64,000 nucleotides of DNA from Castanea sativa (taxonomy: Eukaryota; Streptophyta; Magnoliopsida; Fagales; Fagaceae). The stretch is from the NCBI RefSeq assembly GCF_040712315.1, contig NC_134017.1:59434636-59498635 (forward strand), given 5' to 3'. The position numbers and the translations under genes were made by a program. A model generated the notes under the pieces. That model was not told where the DNA came from, made no database searches, and saw nothing but the letters and a program-made list of their open reading frames with translations. Shown piece after piece: positions 11,766-23,731 of this stretch; position 1 is the stretch's first letter; each line of letters begins with the position of its first letter.

Positions 11766-11797
11766 AAAATCATTTATGAAATTAGAGGTTGATAGTT

Positions 11798-11832
<35 letters not shown>

Positions 11833-12820
11833 TTAATTATGTGCTTTTGTCGCTAAGAAAGTTAAAAATTAAGCCTTTTCTATGATTTTTTTTTCATTCT
11901 TTAAAATTCAAGAATTAAAATTTTGTTTTTTTATAACATGATTTTTTATTCAATTTAAATGTTGATTTTTTAAAAATATTTTTTATGTCAACTAAATTTC
12001 TTTATTATTATTTTTTTTTGAGAAAAAATTTCTTTATTGTTATTTACTAGTTATTCGCATCATTTTTAACTATCTCAATTGTGTAATCCATCAATCATGT
12101 AAGTATTTTTTGTCACTCAAATAGTGCAAAGACCAAAATGGTAATAAGTTCAAAAACCCAAGGACCAAATAAAATATTCTAAAGCACGAGGATAAAAATA
12201 AAAATAATTCAGAAATTTACCTACCAAAGAGATATTTTTACCGCAGGTAAAAGACTAAAAAGGGTTCCAATAAAAATATTTTAAAAAAAATCAAAACAAG
12301 AGGGTCTTCCGTTTGTACCGCATCTACACGTCCGAAGATTCTAAACGTGGAAAATCCCAAATCCAATCCCAAGGATAAAGACAAAGTATCTACTATATAA
12401 TAATAATAATAATATATATATATATATATGTATTTTTTTATACTATATGTATTTTTTTTTTAGAAGAATATATACATCTTATAATGAGAATAATACAGTA
12501 TAAATAAATATAAATATAATATATATAACTTTTGAGAAATAAAAATATTATATATTTAATTTTCAACTATACTAAAAATTAATTGGTGTTTTTAATACGA
12601 TAATAAAGAGTTATATTAAGAACCTATAAATTAAAATTCTTTTTAAAAAGGAATAGTATATGTATATATATATATATAAATATATAATATTAAATTAAGA
12701 TATTAATTTTCAATAATATATACTAAATAGTATTTTAATAAAAAAATACTATATATTATATAGTAGTTAGTCCATAATAATAAGATATAATAGTATATAT
12801 TTAGAAAAGAAAGGAATTCC
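11766..12820. other. Very AT-rich spacer upstream of LSD1
   Basis: It contains (TA)n runs at about 11801-11830, 12410-12429 and 12659-12676, and mixed TATAAA/AATATA sequence up to the LSD1 5' exon. No gene is visible. The LSD1 promoter should lie at its right end. No single TATA box can be picked out of so much AT. Confidence 0.6.
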
Positions 12821-12829
12821 ATATTCCTC

Positions 12830-13129
12830 TCTCTCACTTCCCTGACTCATTCCTCCCTTTCTCTTCCAGAAAACCCGTTTCCTTCCTTCTGGATCTCAAT
12901 CCATCCCCTCAAGCGCTTTCAGGTACACTTTTTCATTTCTCAATTCTTTTTTAAATTTTGAATTTAATGTCTAATTAGTTTTGATTTTTGGAGAATTTGG
13001 TTCTTAATTGATTAATCTCAAAAATGAAAGTCAATCAATTTTCAGTGCTGCTGCTGCTCCTTTGCCAAAGGATCATCAGGAAAAAAGGGGGCCCAGGGAA
13101 GGGGCTCGCTACTTTTGAAAGCTAATCAG
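12830..13129 (+). promoter_or_regulatory. Probable LSD1 5'-UTR exons
   Basis: A CT-rich leader ends at a donor, TTTCAG|GTACAC (12922). A second leader exon runs from TTCAG|TGCTGCTGC (13046) to AATCAG|GTCATT (13129). The coding exon then opens at CAG|AT-ATG near 13621. The transcription start at about 12830 is a guess from the switch from TA-rich to CT-rich sequence. Confidence 0.5.
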
Positions 13130-13623
13130 GTCATTTTATTTTTATTATTAAATTTTTGTTCTGTATTTGACTTTTCTTTGCAATAATAATAATAATAATA
13201 ATTGAATTGTTGTTTTATTAAGTGCAAATCAAAATTTTAGGACATGTTCTTGAGATTTTCTATTCTTTTGACTCTGTTACAACAAACAACAAATGATTCT
13301 GTAACAAAAAAAAAAACGTTGTAAAGTCAAGGGACCCTTTTACATAAATGATGGATCCTATTGTTATTTTTTAATAATGGGACCCACTTTTATGCGAGAG
13401 GAGGAAGTACCGTGTCGCTGGAGGCCACCGATAATAAGAACGTGGAAGAGGGAGTTCGTGAGAAGTAATGAATTACATTGATAATGTGGGGTTGGACTAG
13501 ACATTAGGATATGTCCAATTAGTAAGGATTGCCTGCGTTTCTAACTTAGGACAGATTCTAATTTGTTTGTGGATTTGAGGTATAGTATCGTAATGTGGAT
13601 TTATTTTATTTGACATTGCAGAT

Positions 13624-16600
13624 ATGCAGAGCCAGCTCGTGTGCAACGGGTGTAGGAGCGTTCTTCTCTATCCTGGAGGAGCGACAAATGTTTGCTGTGC
13701 ATTATGCAACACAGTAACACCTGTCCCTGGTAATTCCTTTATGTTTTGTTTTTGTTTTTCCTTACAATTGCAAATTTCGAGCATTTACTGATATGTGAAT
13801 AATTTTTAAGAATTTCTTATATGGAAGATTGATAGTCTGAAAGATTCTTTTTTTTATGTAGTAACTATGTGGGTTCCTTATGTTTAAAGTAGTTTATGCC
13901 ACTGAATCAGAAAAATTGGTTTGGCTGAGCAAGAGTATTCATGGGTGTGTAAGCAAAACTTATGCTTTTAGGCTTAAGATTATTTGAGAATAACCCATAA
14001 ATAGATAAGAGGATCTAATTGGTCTTCAATGATGAACTTTGAAGCTAATTGAACCCAAGGGCGCATAGAAGTAAAAAGATAATGAAGCCAAAACCTTATA
14101 GATTGGCATTTTAGATTTTAATCTGTCATTTGAAAATCTTTAACTTCCATAGGGAGATTCATCAATAACAATGGTCTGCAAGTGATGCAGCCATAGAAGA
14201 TTAATTTTTTACTGCTTAACAAATTCGTCTATTCAAGATTTAGTTTAGGGGCATGTGTAATGTCCAATTGAAGTAAAAGTGTGGTTTTAAAGGTCTAGGA
14301 TTATGACAGTTTTTAATTTGGGTTTTCTATTTTACAAGTTGTGTTCAGATTTGTATTCAAGTGCAAAACTGTAATTTCTGCAACATTTGTGGATTCAGGT
14401 TTATTTAGTAATTTACTTGAGTCTAAAATTTTCTAGGATATCCTAAGTATTTTAGGTTTATTTTCTTTGAGTCCAAGTTAGTCTTTTATTTTCTGGAATT
14501 TTCTTTGAGTTTGGGGCTAAGGCTTTTTCAATAGATAATGTGTTATACAATCATCTTTATGCAGCAACATTAGTATTAACTATATATATGCGTTACATGC
14601 GAAAAAGTACTTATTTCAGTTATTTGCACCCCAAGTTGGTATAATATATATTGGTTATATAACTGATGTTTATGGTTTTATCTTTGCATCAAGCCAAGTA
14701 TCAATTATGAGTAAAAGTAAGTTTGTGGTATAATTTCATTATGCTTATCATTGAAAACATGCGAACCTAGTTGTTGTTGTTGTTCTTTTTTTTTTTCTTT
14801 TTTCTTTTTTTCTCTCTGTTACGCCCAAAAGGGGAAAAAAAAAAAAAAAAACAAAAAGAAGCTTTTATTATTTCATACATGCCTTGATGAAAAAATAAAC
14901 TACATGAGAGCTTTGATTTGGGCATTGAGAAAAACACTTGCTATAGACAGCAATAACCATTTGATTGCCACACAAGCACTTGTGATCAAGCACCATTGTG
15001 CTTTGCACCTAATATCCAGGATTTTTGGTTTGGCAAAATTAGTTTGGTGACCATGCAACACTAAATAAAAATCTAGATAACAAAAATTTGTAAACAATTA
15101 AAAAAAAAACAAAAACATCTACTTCCTTAGCCTGACTTCCTTTAACACAATTCAAAACCCTCATGTTAAGTACATTTTTGTACTTGCCCATATGTTTACT
15201 CTAAAAAGAAAGTGTACTTTAATACCCATTACTCTTCCTGAATTCTTCTTTGTCATTAAAAAAAAAAGGCAGTACCCCATGCACAATGTTACCACTTTTG
15301 TGGGATCTATGAGAAATGATTGGTAGGCAACCTTATCTCCCCCAGTCTCCACTAGTTTTGAAAGGTTGATTCCTGTCTTCGAACTCACAACATGCTGCTT
15401 TGGATGGAAGATACTTGCCATCACACCAAGGCCTGACCTTTATCCTATACAAAATTATATTCTTTGTTACTTTCTTAATTAGCATGTCATTTTTACTTCT
15501 TTACTAGTGTAAGTTTAGGTCTTTTTATACCTATTTATATTCCATCAATTTGAATCAAATCACTCTTTCTCACTTGTTTATTAATCGCTCTCTATTGCAC
15601 ATGGCCAAATCATCTTAAGTAATTTTCCATCATCTTTTCGTCAATGGAAGCCACTTTAATTGTTAATGAAATTTCTAAATTTTGTATCATATCTTACCTT
15701 GTATTTCCACCCATCCATTTTAACACAAATTTCAACTACATTTAGTATTACATGAACATGTTGTTTCTTAATAGTCCAACATTTAGTATTATATAGCATG
15801 GCTAGTTTTATAGCAGTCTTGTAGAACTTTCCTTTTAGTCTATTAGGTATCCTAGCAGTCACACAATATTCTGATGTGATTCTCCACTTCATCCATCATG
15901 CTTTTGTCTTATGATTCACATTCTCTTCAATCTCAACATCCTTATGAACTATTAATCCAAGATATCAAAAGTACGCACTCTTTGGTATCTCTTGACCATT
16001 AAGTTTTACAACTCTTTCATCTTATTTATCCTGTTACTAAACTTACTTCATGTACTCTGTTTTAGACTTAGTTAACCTAAACCCTTTAAATTCTAAAGCA
16101 TCCCCCCGGATTTCCAACTTGGCATTGACTCCACATCTAGCTTCCCATGCCTCACTCCTTACTAAAATTCCCAGAGCCATTCATCTTGTAGGGTTGTCAT
16201 AAATTTGATTTTTTCTTTAATCTGTGATTATCTAAAACTGCTCTTGCTACTGTCATTGCTCCTCCTGGGTATGTAGCACGTGTAGTATTAAGCGCTCAGA
16301 GTTCTGAGCAAGTAAATCTCTAAGAACCTATTATTCCCACTATTCTCTTATGATCCGTTGGGATTAAGGGGGAGGGAGGGGAGAGAGTAGAGTTGGCCAG
16401 AAATCAGCCTATTTCCAGCCAACTCTACTCTACTCCCCTCCACTCCCCCTCGCTCCCCACTCAATCCAAACGGGCCCTCAAGTCAACTTTCAGTACAGAA
16501 ATTTAATTCCATTAGAACCACGGAGGAGATTTTAGTCAGATGTTGACTTATAGCTTTGAGGCATAGTTGTCAAGGTAGTTTTGCAAGTCATGATATGGCA

Positions 16601-19600
16601 TCGGTGAGTCAGTGACTGCCTATTGATGGCTTAACAAGTGCCTTCATCCATATTACAATTCACTAGTCAGATGTTGCATATGTAGCAAAATCTTTGTTAA
16701 TCTTGGCCTGCAGCAAAGAAACATTTCTCTCTTTGTATATATATTGTTAGGAACTTGTGTTTGCTGATGATTGACATGAACTTCAGTCATGAATTGTATG
16801 TATCATAGAACATGTACATAAAAAAAAAATGCAGACTGATATGGTGGTTGGCAGAATAGATAGTATGGAGGGAATTAGTGATTATGATTAATGAGAGGAA
16901 ATATGTAGAACATTTGCATTGACATATGCGGGAGCAGATGCTACAACATGCAATAAGAGTGTGGGACCAGACACTTTTTGGACTTTTATTTAACATATTC
17001 ATGATATAAGCATATTTAGAGGGTTCAATTACAAAGTTTGTACATTGCCTTTGCAGGGACGGAAATGGCTCAGCTTGTATGTGCTGGATGCAGGACATTG
17101 CTAATGTATACACGTGCGGCGACAAGTGTTAGATGCTCTTGCTGCAGCACAGTGAACCTAGCACCAGGTACAATATATGCTCCATGTGCATAGGGTGTGA
17201 ATCTGTAAGTCAACGTGTCATGAAATTGCAAATCTCATTCTGTTCTGCCAGAGCAGTTGATGGCTCAATCTTGTGCTTCAGTGTTGCAATAGGACTCATC
17301 TTCTTGTCCTACTCTTTCACAAAGTAAACAACTTAGTGGTTGGGATGCCCTTTGTAATGACTATGGGGTATTTTAACTCTACAAATCTACATCAGAAACA
17401 AGTTGAAGAATGTATTTTTAACATCACTTTGTGCATGTAATTGCTGCATCTGTGTCTTTGTGTGCGATTGTATAATCAACTTCCAGGAACTACATCTGCT
17501 AAACATAATTTAATAAATTTTGTTTTTGTCAAACATAATTTAACAATCTTTGTTAAACATAAATTATGTTTAACAATCATTTTAAATTATGTATAACAAT
17601 ATCATTCTAGTGTACTTAACGTTTAGGGCCTATATGGTATTGCGTTAGACAGGCTTGAATCTGTTTAGCAAAATTTGCCAACCTTTAGGTAAGTTTGTTA
17701 AATAGCATTTTCTCTCCTAGTCTATAGCTGAAATTCCAAGCTTTAGCGTTAAATTTCTTTGGGTAAAACTTAGATACAATACCTTAGATGTAGTTCATTA
17801 GGTTCCTCAATTGAATTCAAACACTTGATTGTTTAGAATTTAATTTTCTTTGGAAAAGATGACACTATTTATGTCTTATTAGTCAATGCAATCAAGTGTT
17901 TGAATTCAATTGGGGAACCTAATGTACTACACTAAGATATTGTATCTAAGTTTTATTCAAACTCTTTAGTGCATTGTTTCATATTCTATTAGAAGTAAAA
18001 AAATGGATAGAAATGCCCGAGCTTATTTTTCAAAAAGACAGCCAATGCATAGGGAGTGAACACGGTTCAGTGAGGCTGATTTTAGGAAAAGATTTGGGCC
18101 ATACTGTAAGGGTCAGTTGTTTTAAATCCCAACTGCCGCACACCACAGGGTTGAAATTCCAGCCTCATCAGTGGCCAATTTTGTTGGTGCAGTAGTTGGC
18201 TTCTGGCCGGCAAGAAAAAGAAGAATTGAAAACCCACAACCATGAGAAAGAGAGAGTAGATCTGAGAGAGACTAATAGAGTTCAAATGATCAAAATCCAC
18301 GAAAATTAGATAGACTAAATCATAACACAACCCACAAATCTCGAAAACGCTCTGCACTAAAATCTCAGATCTCAAATTCAGAAAATGAAGTTTTCTTTTA
18401 GAGCAGATGTAAAACCCTTTAGAGTAGATCTCTTTGATTTGGAGTTTGGAAACTTTTAATCCTTTGAGTTGGAGTGAGGGGTGGCAATTGGAGTTTGAGG
18501 AAGGCCGAGGTGGTGACTGGAGAGGAAAGGGGCGATGGAGGGGACTAGGTTAGAAGAAAAATATATTCTTGCTTTCTTATCAAAAAAGAAGCTGCTTTCT
18601 GAGAACATTGGTAGTGGATTGGCCATTATTTTTACTGTTATATAAGAACAAGAAAACTAGTGATTAGTTATAGTCTTTATTTTTTGTTTAAAACCACCCA
18701 TGGGGCCATTTTTTTTTTTGGAATGGTAAAATCTTTTAGACTTTTGCTTTTACTTCTTATGACCAAACACTGAAAGCTGCCACCAAACAGTAAACTGCCT
18801 TTGACACTGTTCCATATACTTGGTACTTATAAAGCGATTGTTCCACATGCTTCACAGCCAGCTTGTGAATTTTTCTGGCTTAATCAGTTTCTTATTAAGT
18901 TGTATCATACATTCCTTGACATTTGACTGTATGTATGAATGGTCATAAATAATCTACTACTACATTTCCTTGTAATTTTTGCTATGAGATCGTTTACTGA
19001 CTTTCGCTGTTTTGGATTTGTGACTATGAAAAAGTACCTACTCAGTATGCCCATGTCAATTGTGGGAGCTGTCGGACAATGCTCATGTATCCATATGGAG
19101 CCCCATCTGTCAAATGTGCAGTCTGTCATTATGTTACTAATGTTGGTGTAAGTACGATTGATCTTATCTTTATTAAAGAAACATTTACTTATATTTGAAT
19201 GTACTTCTTACTTCAGATCCCAGAGTTTTTTTTTTTTTTTTTGACTTCTTGGTCAATAATTTTAAGGGTTAATTGCACAAATCCACCCTAAACTATGGGG
19301 GTATTTGCACTTTGCACCCCAAACTATTTGAACTTGCAATCATCACCCCAGTTCTAACAAAACTTGCAAATTGCACCCTACAGTCAGATTGGCTGTTAAA
19401 ACTAATGGTCATGTGCAAGTCAAGTGACCCTAAGAAAAATAAAATTCCCCATTTTATCCTTACACGATGAAATTGCAAACTATCCATGCTAATTTCCCTA
19501 ACAAATCAGCCTCCTCAACCCCCCCAATTTCACCCACCTCATCACAGCCCTTGGCAACATCAGATTGTTATCTATAAACTAAGAGAATATAGTTCGAGGA

Positions 19601-21350
19601 GTGGGTGGAATTAGGAGGAACCACCTCCTGTACTCGTTTGCTTGATTGTAGCACATGGTAGGGTGAGTACTTTCTGGGTCATCTCTTAATTTTATCAATG
19701 CTCCAGAAACCATTCTTCTTATTAACTTTGGTAGGCTGTCATTTTGATCCTCTGAATTCATCTTTCCATCTTCTATTAATCCAATTTTGAAGCCATCTTT
19801 AATAGCTTGTAAGTTTTGGGTTATGTTCAAAGTGACTGAGATGCAAGGTGTAAAATATACCCTTCCTATTCTCAGAGTTTTGTTATCCCCTGAACTTTTC
19901 TATCACAAGCTCAGGAAGTTTTGTCAAGTTTGATGTAGTAGAAGAATTTCTAGACTCCCTTCTGGATGGTGCATTAGTGCTGCAGAAGATAATTTTTTGC
20001 TAGCTAATAGGTCTTCATCTTCCTCAATAGTATGTCTGATTTGAATTGGTCCACAGCCAGAAAAACACTTTCGGAAACTCTACCATACAACCTTTTCACA
20101 CTGATTGAAGTGAGTATTAAACCCTTCCTCTTGGCGAAGTGTAGCACAACTAGTGCTTCCCTTTGTGAACCACATTGCTTTGAAATTGGAGGAAGAGGTG
20201 GTTCATGTGTTTGGAAAATTAGTACGGATAATTTTTAATTTCACCGTGTAAGGAAAAACTGAGGAATTTACTTTTTTTTTTTAAGGTCACTTAACTTGTT
20301 TGTGACTGTTAGTTTTAACAACCAATCTACCTGTAGGGTGCGATTTGCAAGTTTTGTTAAAATTGGGTGGTGATTACAAGTTATAATAGTTTGGGGTGCA
20401 AAGTGCAAAGTCCCCATAATTTAGGGTGGATTAGTGCAATCAACCCAAGTTTTAATATACATTTCAGGTTGGTTCTATTCAGGCTTTGAACTTGCTACTT
20501 TGTAGTGAGCTTCCTATCTCACTTTTTGATTTGAGAAAACCCATAAAATCTGTTGTGCCTAATGAGTTCAGCTTTTCATCTGTTGCACTTGTAAAGCTTC
20601 TAATTACAAGTATACACACACGTATGCAAATGCACACAAGCTGTGACTTGTTATTTTGATACCACACAAGTTCTAACATTTTCATTTTTACTGATTATGC
20701 GATTGTATTTGAAATCTCTGCTCTGCTGGGATGATACATCATATTCTTCTATGTTTAAATATACCTCCTTGGTCCGTTCCCCACCCCCAAAAAAAAAAAA
20801 AAAACTTGCTGGTTTTTGCTTGTCCTTTATCAGTTAATGGTGAGTGCTGTCTTGGTCTCATGCTTTGTTATATATCTTGTAGATGGCGAATGCAAGGCTT
20901 CCAATTCCTATGCACAGACCTAATGGGACAACCTACTCTGGAACAACACCCTCTACTTCAACTGTAAGCTCTTTCTTCTTTTTCTCTTTTAACTAGACTA
21001 ACCATCTATAATTTGAGTTTGCTGGTTTTTTGTCTTTTTTAATGAGAAAGTGTAGATGGTAATGAACTATATGTTGTTTACTAAATCTTCTTTTTTCTTG
21101 TATTTCCTGCAGTCGACACCTTACTCTCAAAGCCAAACAGTTGTTGTTGAGAATCCTATGTCTTTTGATGAAAGTGGCAAATTGGTAAGTATTGTGCCCA
21201 ATTTCTATTTTCAATCTGCTCTCTCTCCCCTCCCCCCGGGGGATATTCTCTGTCCTTCCATTCTTGTGTGCAGAAAAAGGTGTACTGATAAGATTTTGAA
21301 TGTCGCAGGTGAGCAATGTGGTTGTTGGGGTCACTACAGACAAAAAGTAA
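13624..21350 (+). CDS. LSD1: LSD1-type zinc-finger protein (negative regulator of plant cell death)
   Basis: Coding exons are 13624-13729, 17057-17167, 19035-19147, 20883-20963, 21113-21184 and 21309-21350, all with GT-AG borders and phases that join into 174 residues. Three LSD1 zinc fingers (CxxCRxLLMYxxxAxxVxCxxC) are complete: [15 protein letters not shown] near residue 7, [14 protein letters not shown] near 42, and [14 protein letters not shown] near 81. The tail is Ser/Thr-rich and ends in [10 protein letters not shown], as in Arabidopsis LSD1. In Arabidopsis LSD1 restrains runaway superoxide-driven cell death and binds bZIP10, so this copy is expected to be a nucleo-cytoplasmic scaffold or regulator. 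Two 5'-UTR exons appear to lie at about 12830-12922 and 13046-13129. Every finger cysteine is intact. The large introns are filled with repeats, but no exon is broken. Confidence 0.93.
15258..15439 (-). mobile_element. tRNA-derived SINE (Au-like) in LSD1 intron
   Basis: Read on the minus strand, it starts GGTCAGGCCTTGGTGTGATG (box A region). It has GTGAGTTCGAAGAC as box B. It continues with GTTGCCTACCAATCA, a CCCACAAAAGTGG block and TGTGCATGGGGTACTGCC, then ends in a T run. That order of blocks is the one known for the Au family of plant SINEs. A fragment of the same 5' region occurs near 27405-27445. Confidence 0.75.
15520..16125 (-). pseudogene. RTE-type LINE reverse-transcriptase fossil in LSD1 intron
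   Basis: The minus-strand translation gives, in order, [16 protein letters not shown], a YLG...[14 protein letters not shown] block, and [29 protein letters not shown]. These resemble the C-terminal part of plant RTE-class LINE reverse transcriptase (pattern YLGSxIxKDGEI...RLKGKFYRTxxRPAMLYGxECW). There are stops and a frameshift, and the family's RPAMLYG reads KLAMLYN here, so it is long dead. Only the RT C-terminal part was recognised; ends are approximate. Confidence 0.65.
16353..16480. mobile_element. Hairpin MITE in LSD1 intron
   Basis: ATCCGTTGGGATTAAGGGGG..GAGTAGAGTTGGC is followed by its imperfect reverse complement, GCCAACTCTACTC..ATCCAAACGGGCCC. The GGGCCCGTTTGGAT end is frequent in short plant elements. 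Confidence 0.6.
17764..17955. mobile_element. Foldback MITE with about 70-bp arms in LSD1 intron
   Basis: The left arm TAAAACTTAGATACAATACC and on through GAATTCAAACACTTGATT pairs with a right arm ending AATATTGTATCTAAG-like text and TTTTA at 17955. The arms are about 90% complementary by eye. The size and structure suit a Stowaway- or Tourist-type MITE. Confidence 0.75.
19266..20446. mobile_element. 1.18-kb element with long terminal inverted repeats in LSD1 intron
   Basis: The left end GGGTTAATTGCACAAATCCA and the following ~200 bp return in inverted orientation up to TGCAATCAACCC at 20446. Shared inner marks include GCACCCCAAACTAT and AACTTGCAA. The flanking 9-mers TAATTTTAA and AAGTTTTAA match at 7 of 9 positions, suggesting a worn 9-bp target duplication and a Mutator-like origin. 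The middle has short open frames, including 83 codons on the minus strand (19579-19830), with no recognised similarity; it may be captured sequence. Confidence 0.6.
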
Positions 21351-22817
21351 TACAATGACATACCAGGAACTACTGCTGTTAGTTTTATATTGTAAGAAAC
21401 AATCCACGCCTATCCCTTGGAAGATGGACGTGGAAATTGTTTGTGTATATTTTGTTGAGATTGGCATCAGTACAATAATTTAAGAAACCATTTCCAATAT
21501 AAGGCTCGAGAGAAATTTTATGTGTGATGTATATTAAGGGGATCAGAAAAGTGGTGGTGGTTGTACTAGTCATTTATGATTGTGAATGTCATATTGAACC
21601 CATTCTTTGCGACATGTTTAGTAGTGAATGTGCTGATACAGTATGTCTTCTTCGAATGCAAAACAATGGATAAACAGGATATTTTTTAGCTGCCCAAATT
21701 TTGGGATTAAGGCTTTGTTGTTGTTTGATAAAGTTGTATTTCTATTATAATGTCACATTATCTGTACTGGGGTGACTTCAGAGCTTTGTTCTATGTTGTT
21801 TGGTGTCTGGTGGTGTATATGAAAATGGTTTTTGGTTTAACATGCCTATGTTCCTCAAAATTGGTCAGTTGTAATTAAGGGAAGCGACAATGGCTATTAA
21901 AGGACTTGTGTCTGAAGACATTTGTCAAGATTTTTGTGCTGAAACCTGATGACAATCTTCTGTAAAAAATGCGCTGTTTAAGGGGTGTCATAGAAACAAA
22001 AGTAATGGCAGTGAGGCCCCTTTGAGTAGCTTCAATCCAAAGGTACTAGTGTTGTTTAGGAGCGAATGAGATGTTTTGTCAGTGTGGTGAATGGACCCTC
22101 AGAACAGAGCTGAAATTACTCGGAATTAACGGCTATACACGTTTATTGCTGTTTTCATGTTGATTTTATATGGTGTCTTACAAGAAAAACTTCTGTAGTG
22201 GTTGTTCAAGGCTTGAATGGTGACCAGTAGCATCTATTTGGTACTGTTGGGTTCGCTCTCTGAAGAATAGGTTCGCCAAATTTGAGTCGAAGAATGTTGC
22301 AAAACTTGTCCTAGGATGCCAACTGCTTAACCATTACATACATCTAGTCTAACTGTTCTGTGCATCTGTAGACAAAGCAAAAAAAAAGTCTTGGGATAGT
22401 TGAAAGACTTTTAAACATGCTTTGGTTTTCTCAAAAAAAAAAAAAAAACGTGTGTGTTTGGGATTCATGTAACAAAATTCGTTAAGACCTTGAAAAGAAA
22501 TTGATGGAGACGGAGTGGACTATCCTGGTAGGCAAGAGATTGTACTTAATGGGACGCAACCATTGGCAGTGTACAAACTTTTCTGTAGCCTTTTAACCAG
22601 TTTCCAAACAACCAAAGATTTGACCACGTGTGGGACTTGATTTTCCAAACCACCAACACCAACACACTGGTCAGTGGTCAGTGGATGGTTACACCACCCA
22701 AGGAATTTACCAATACACTCCACTTAACTTCTTAGGCTTAACAAATGATAATATTGTTGATCCATTTATCTCCTCCATAGTCTATATTAAGACACCTCTC
22801 CCTGGTTACAAACTCAG

Positions 22818-22867
<50 letters not shown>

Positions 22868-22890
22868 AACAAACACAGATACATAGCATA
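21351..22890. other. LSD1 3' flank and CASP-like gene upstream region
   Basis: The LSD1 3'-UTR begins at 21351; its end is not clear from sequence alone. No other gene is visible. The 130 bases before the next start codon carry a (CT)n run at about 22820-22850 followed by a CA run, typical of a plant 5' leader. Confidence 0.5.
22820..22866. repeat. (CT)n(CA)n microsatellite in CASP-like 5' leader
   Basis: About 16 CT units are followed by CA units, ending 25 bases before the start codon at 22891. Such runs in 5' leaders are common in plants and are prone to length change. Confidence 0.85.
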
Positions 22891-23300
22891 ATGGCACTAG
22901 AAACTGAAGGTAAAACAGACTCTATCTTCAACTCTACTGCTGCACAGAAACGGAAGGATAGGATCCTTTTGTTGCTGAGGTTGGTTGCATTTTTGGCCAC
23001 AGCATCAGCAACTATTGTGATGGCACTTAACAAACAGACCAATTCCTTGGTGGTCGCCACCATCGGCAACAACCCAATAAAAGCCACTCTTACTGCCAAG
23101 TTTCAACACACCCCAGCATTTGTGTTAGTCCTTTATTCACTTTTGATTCTCTCTCTTTCGCACATTTACATTGATTGTGTATGTGTTTCTCAAAAAAAAA
23201 CAGTGATTGTGTATGTACTTTTGTGTTTTTCTATTAGTAAGTTACGTACAGACACATCTAATAATATGTTAGCTGAATTAGAACTTACCTGCATTGAAGC

Positions 23301-23334
<34 letters not shown>

Positions 23335-23663
23335 GATTGAGTTCAAGTTACACTTGGTGTAACTTTAAACAATGTTACACCATCCAATAACTTGTTAATA
23401 AATTTATATTTTGCAAATTCCACCGTTGGATTACATGTTCTATATGTTCTGAATATGCATGCCAATTTTCATATCAATCAGATGTTATTTATCATTCGAT
23501 CCATAAACTCATCTTTTATGCATTATTTTAAACTACAAAAACTCGAATTTATACAATTGATAGATGACATGACTATTGATTTTTGATTACCTTGAAATTT
23601 TGCAAGCATAAAGAATATAAGAGAATTTATGGATCTTTGATCCATAAATTTTACAAGCATGGA

Positions 23664-23731
<68 letters not shown>

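Noticed and set aside
22630..23340. 236-codon frame over the start of the CASP-like gene
   Set aside because: It reads from the 5' leader through exon 1 into intron 1. Only the part from the ATG at 22891 to the donor at 23123 is coding.
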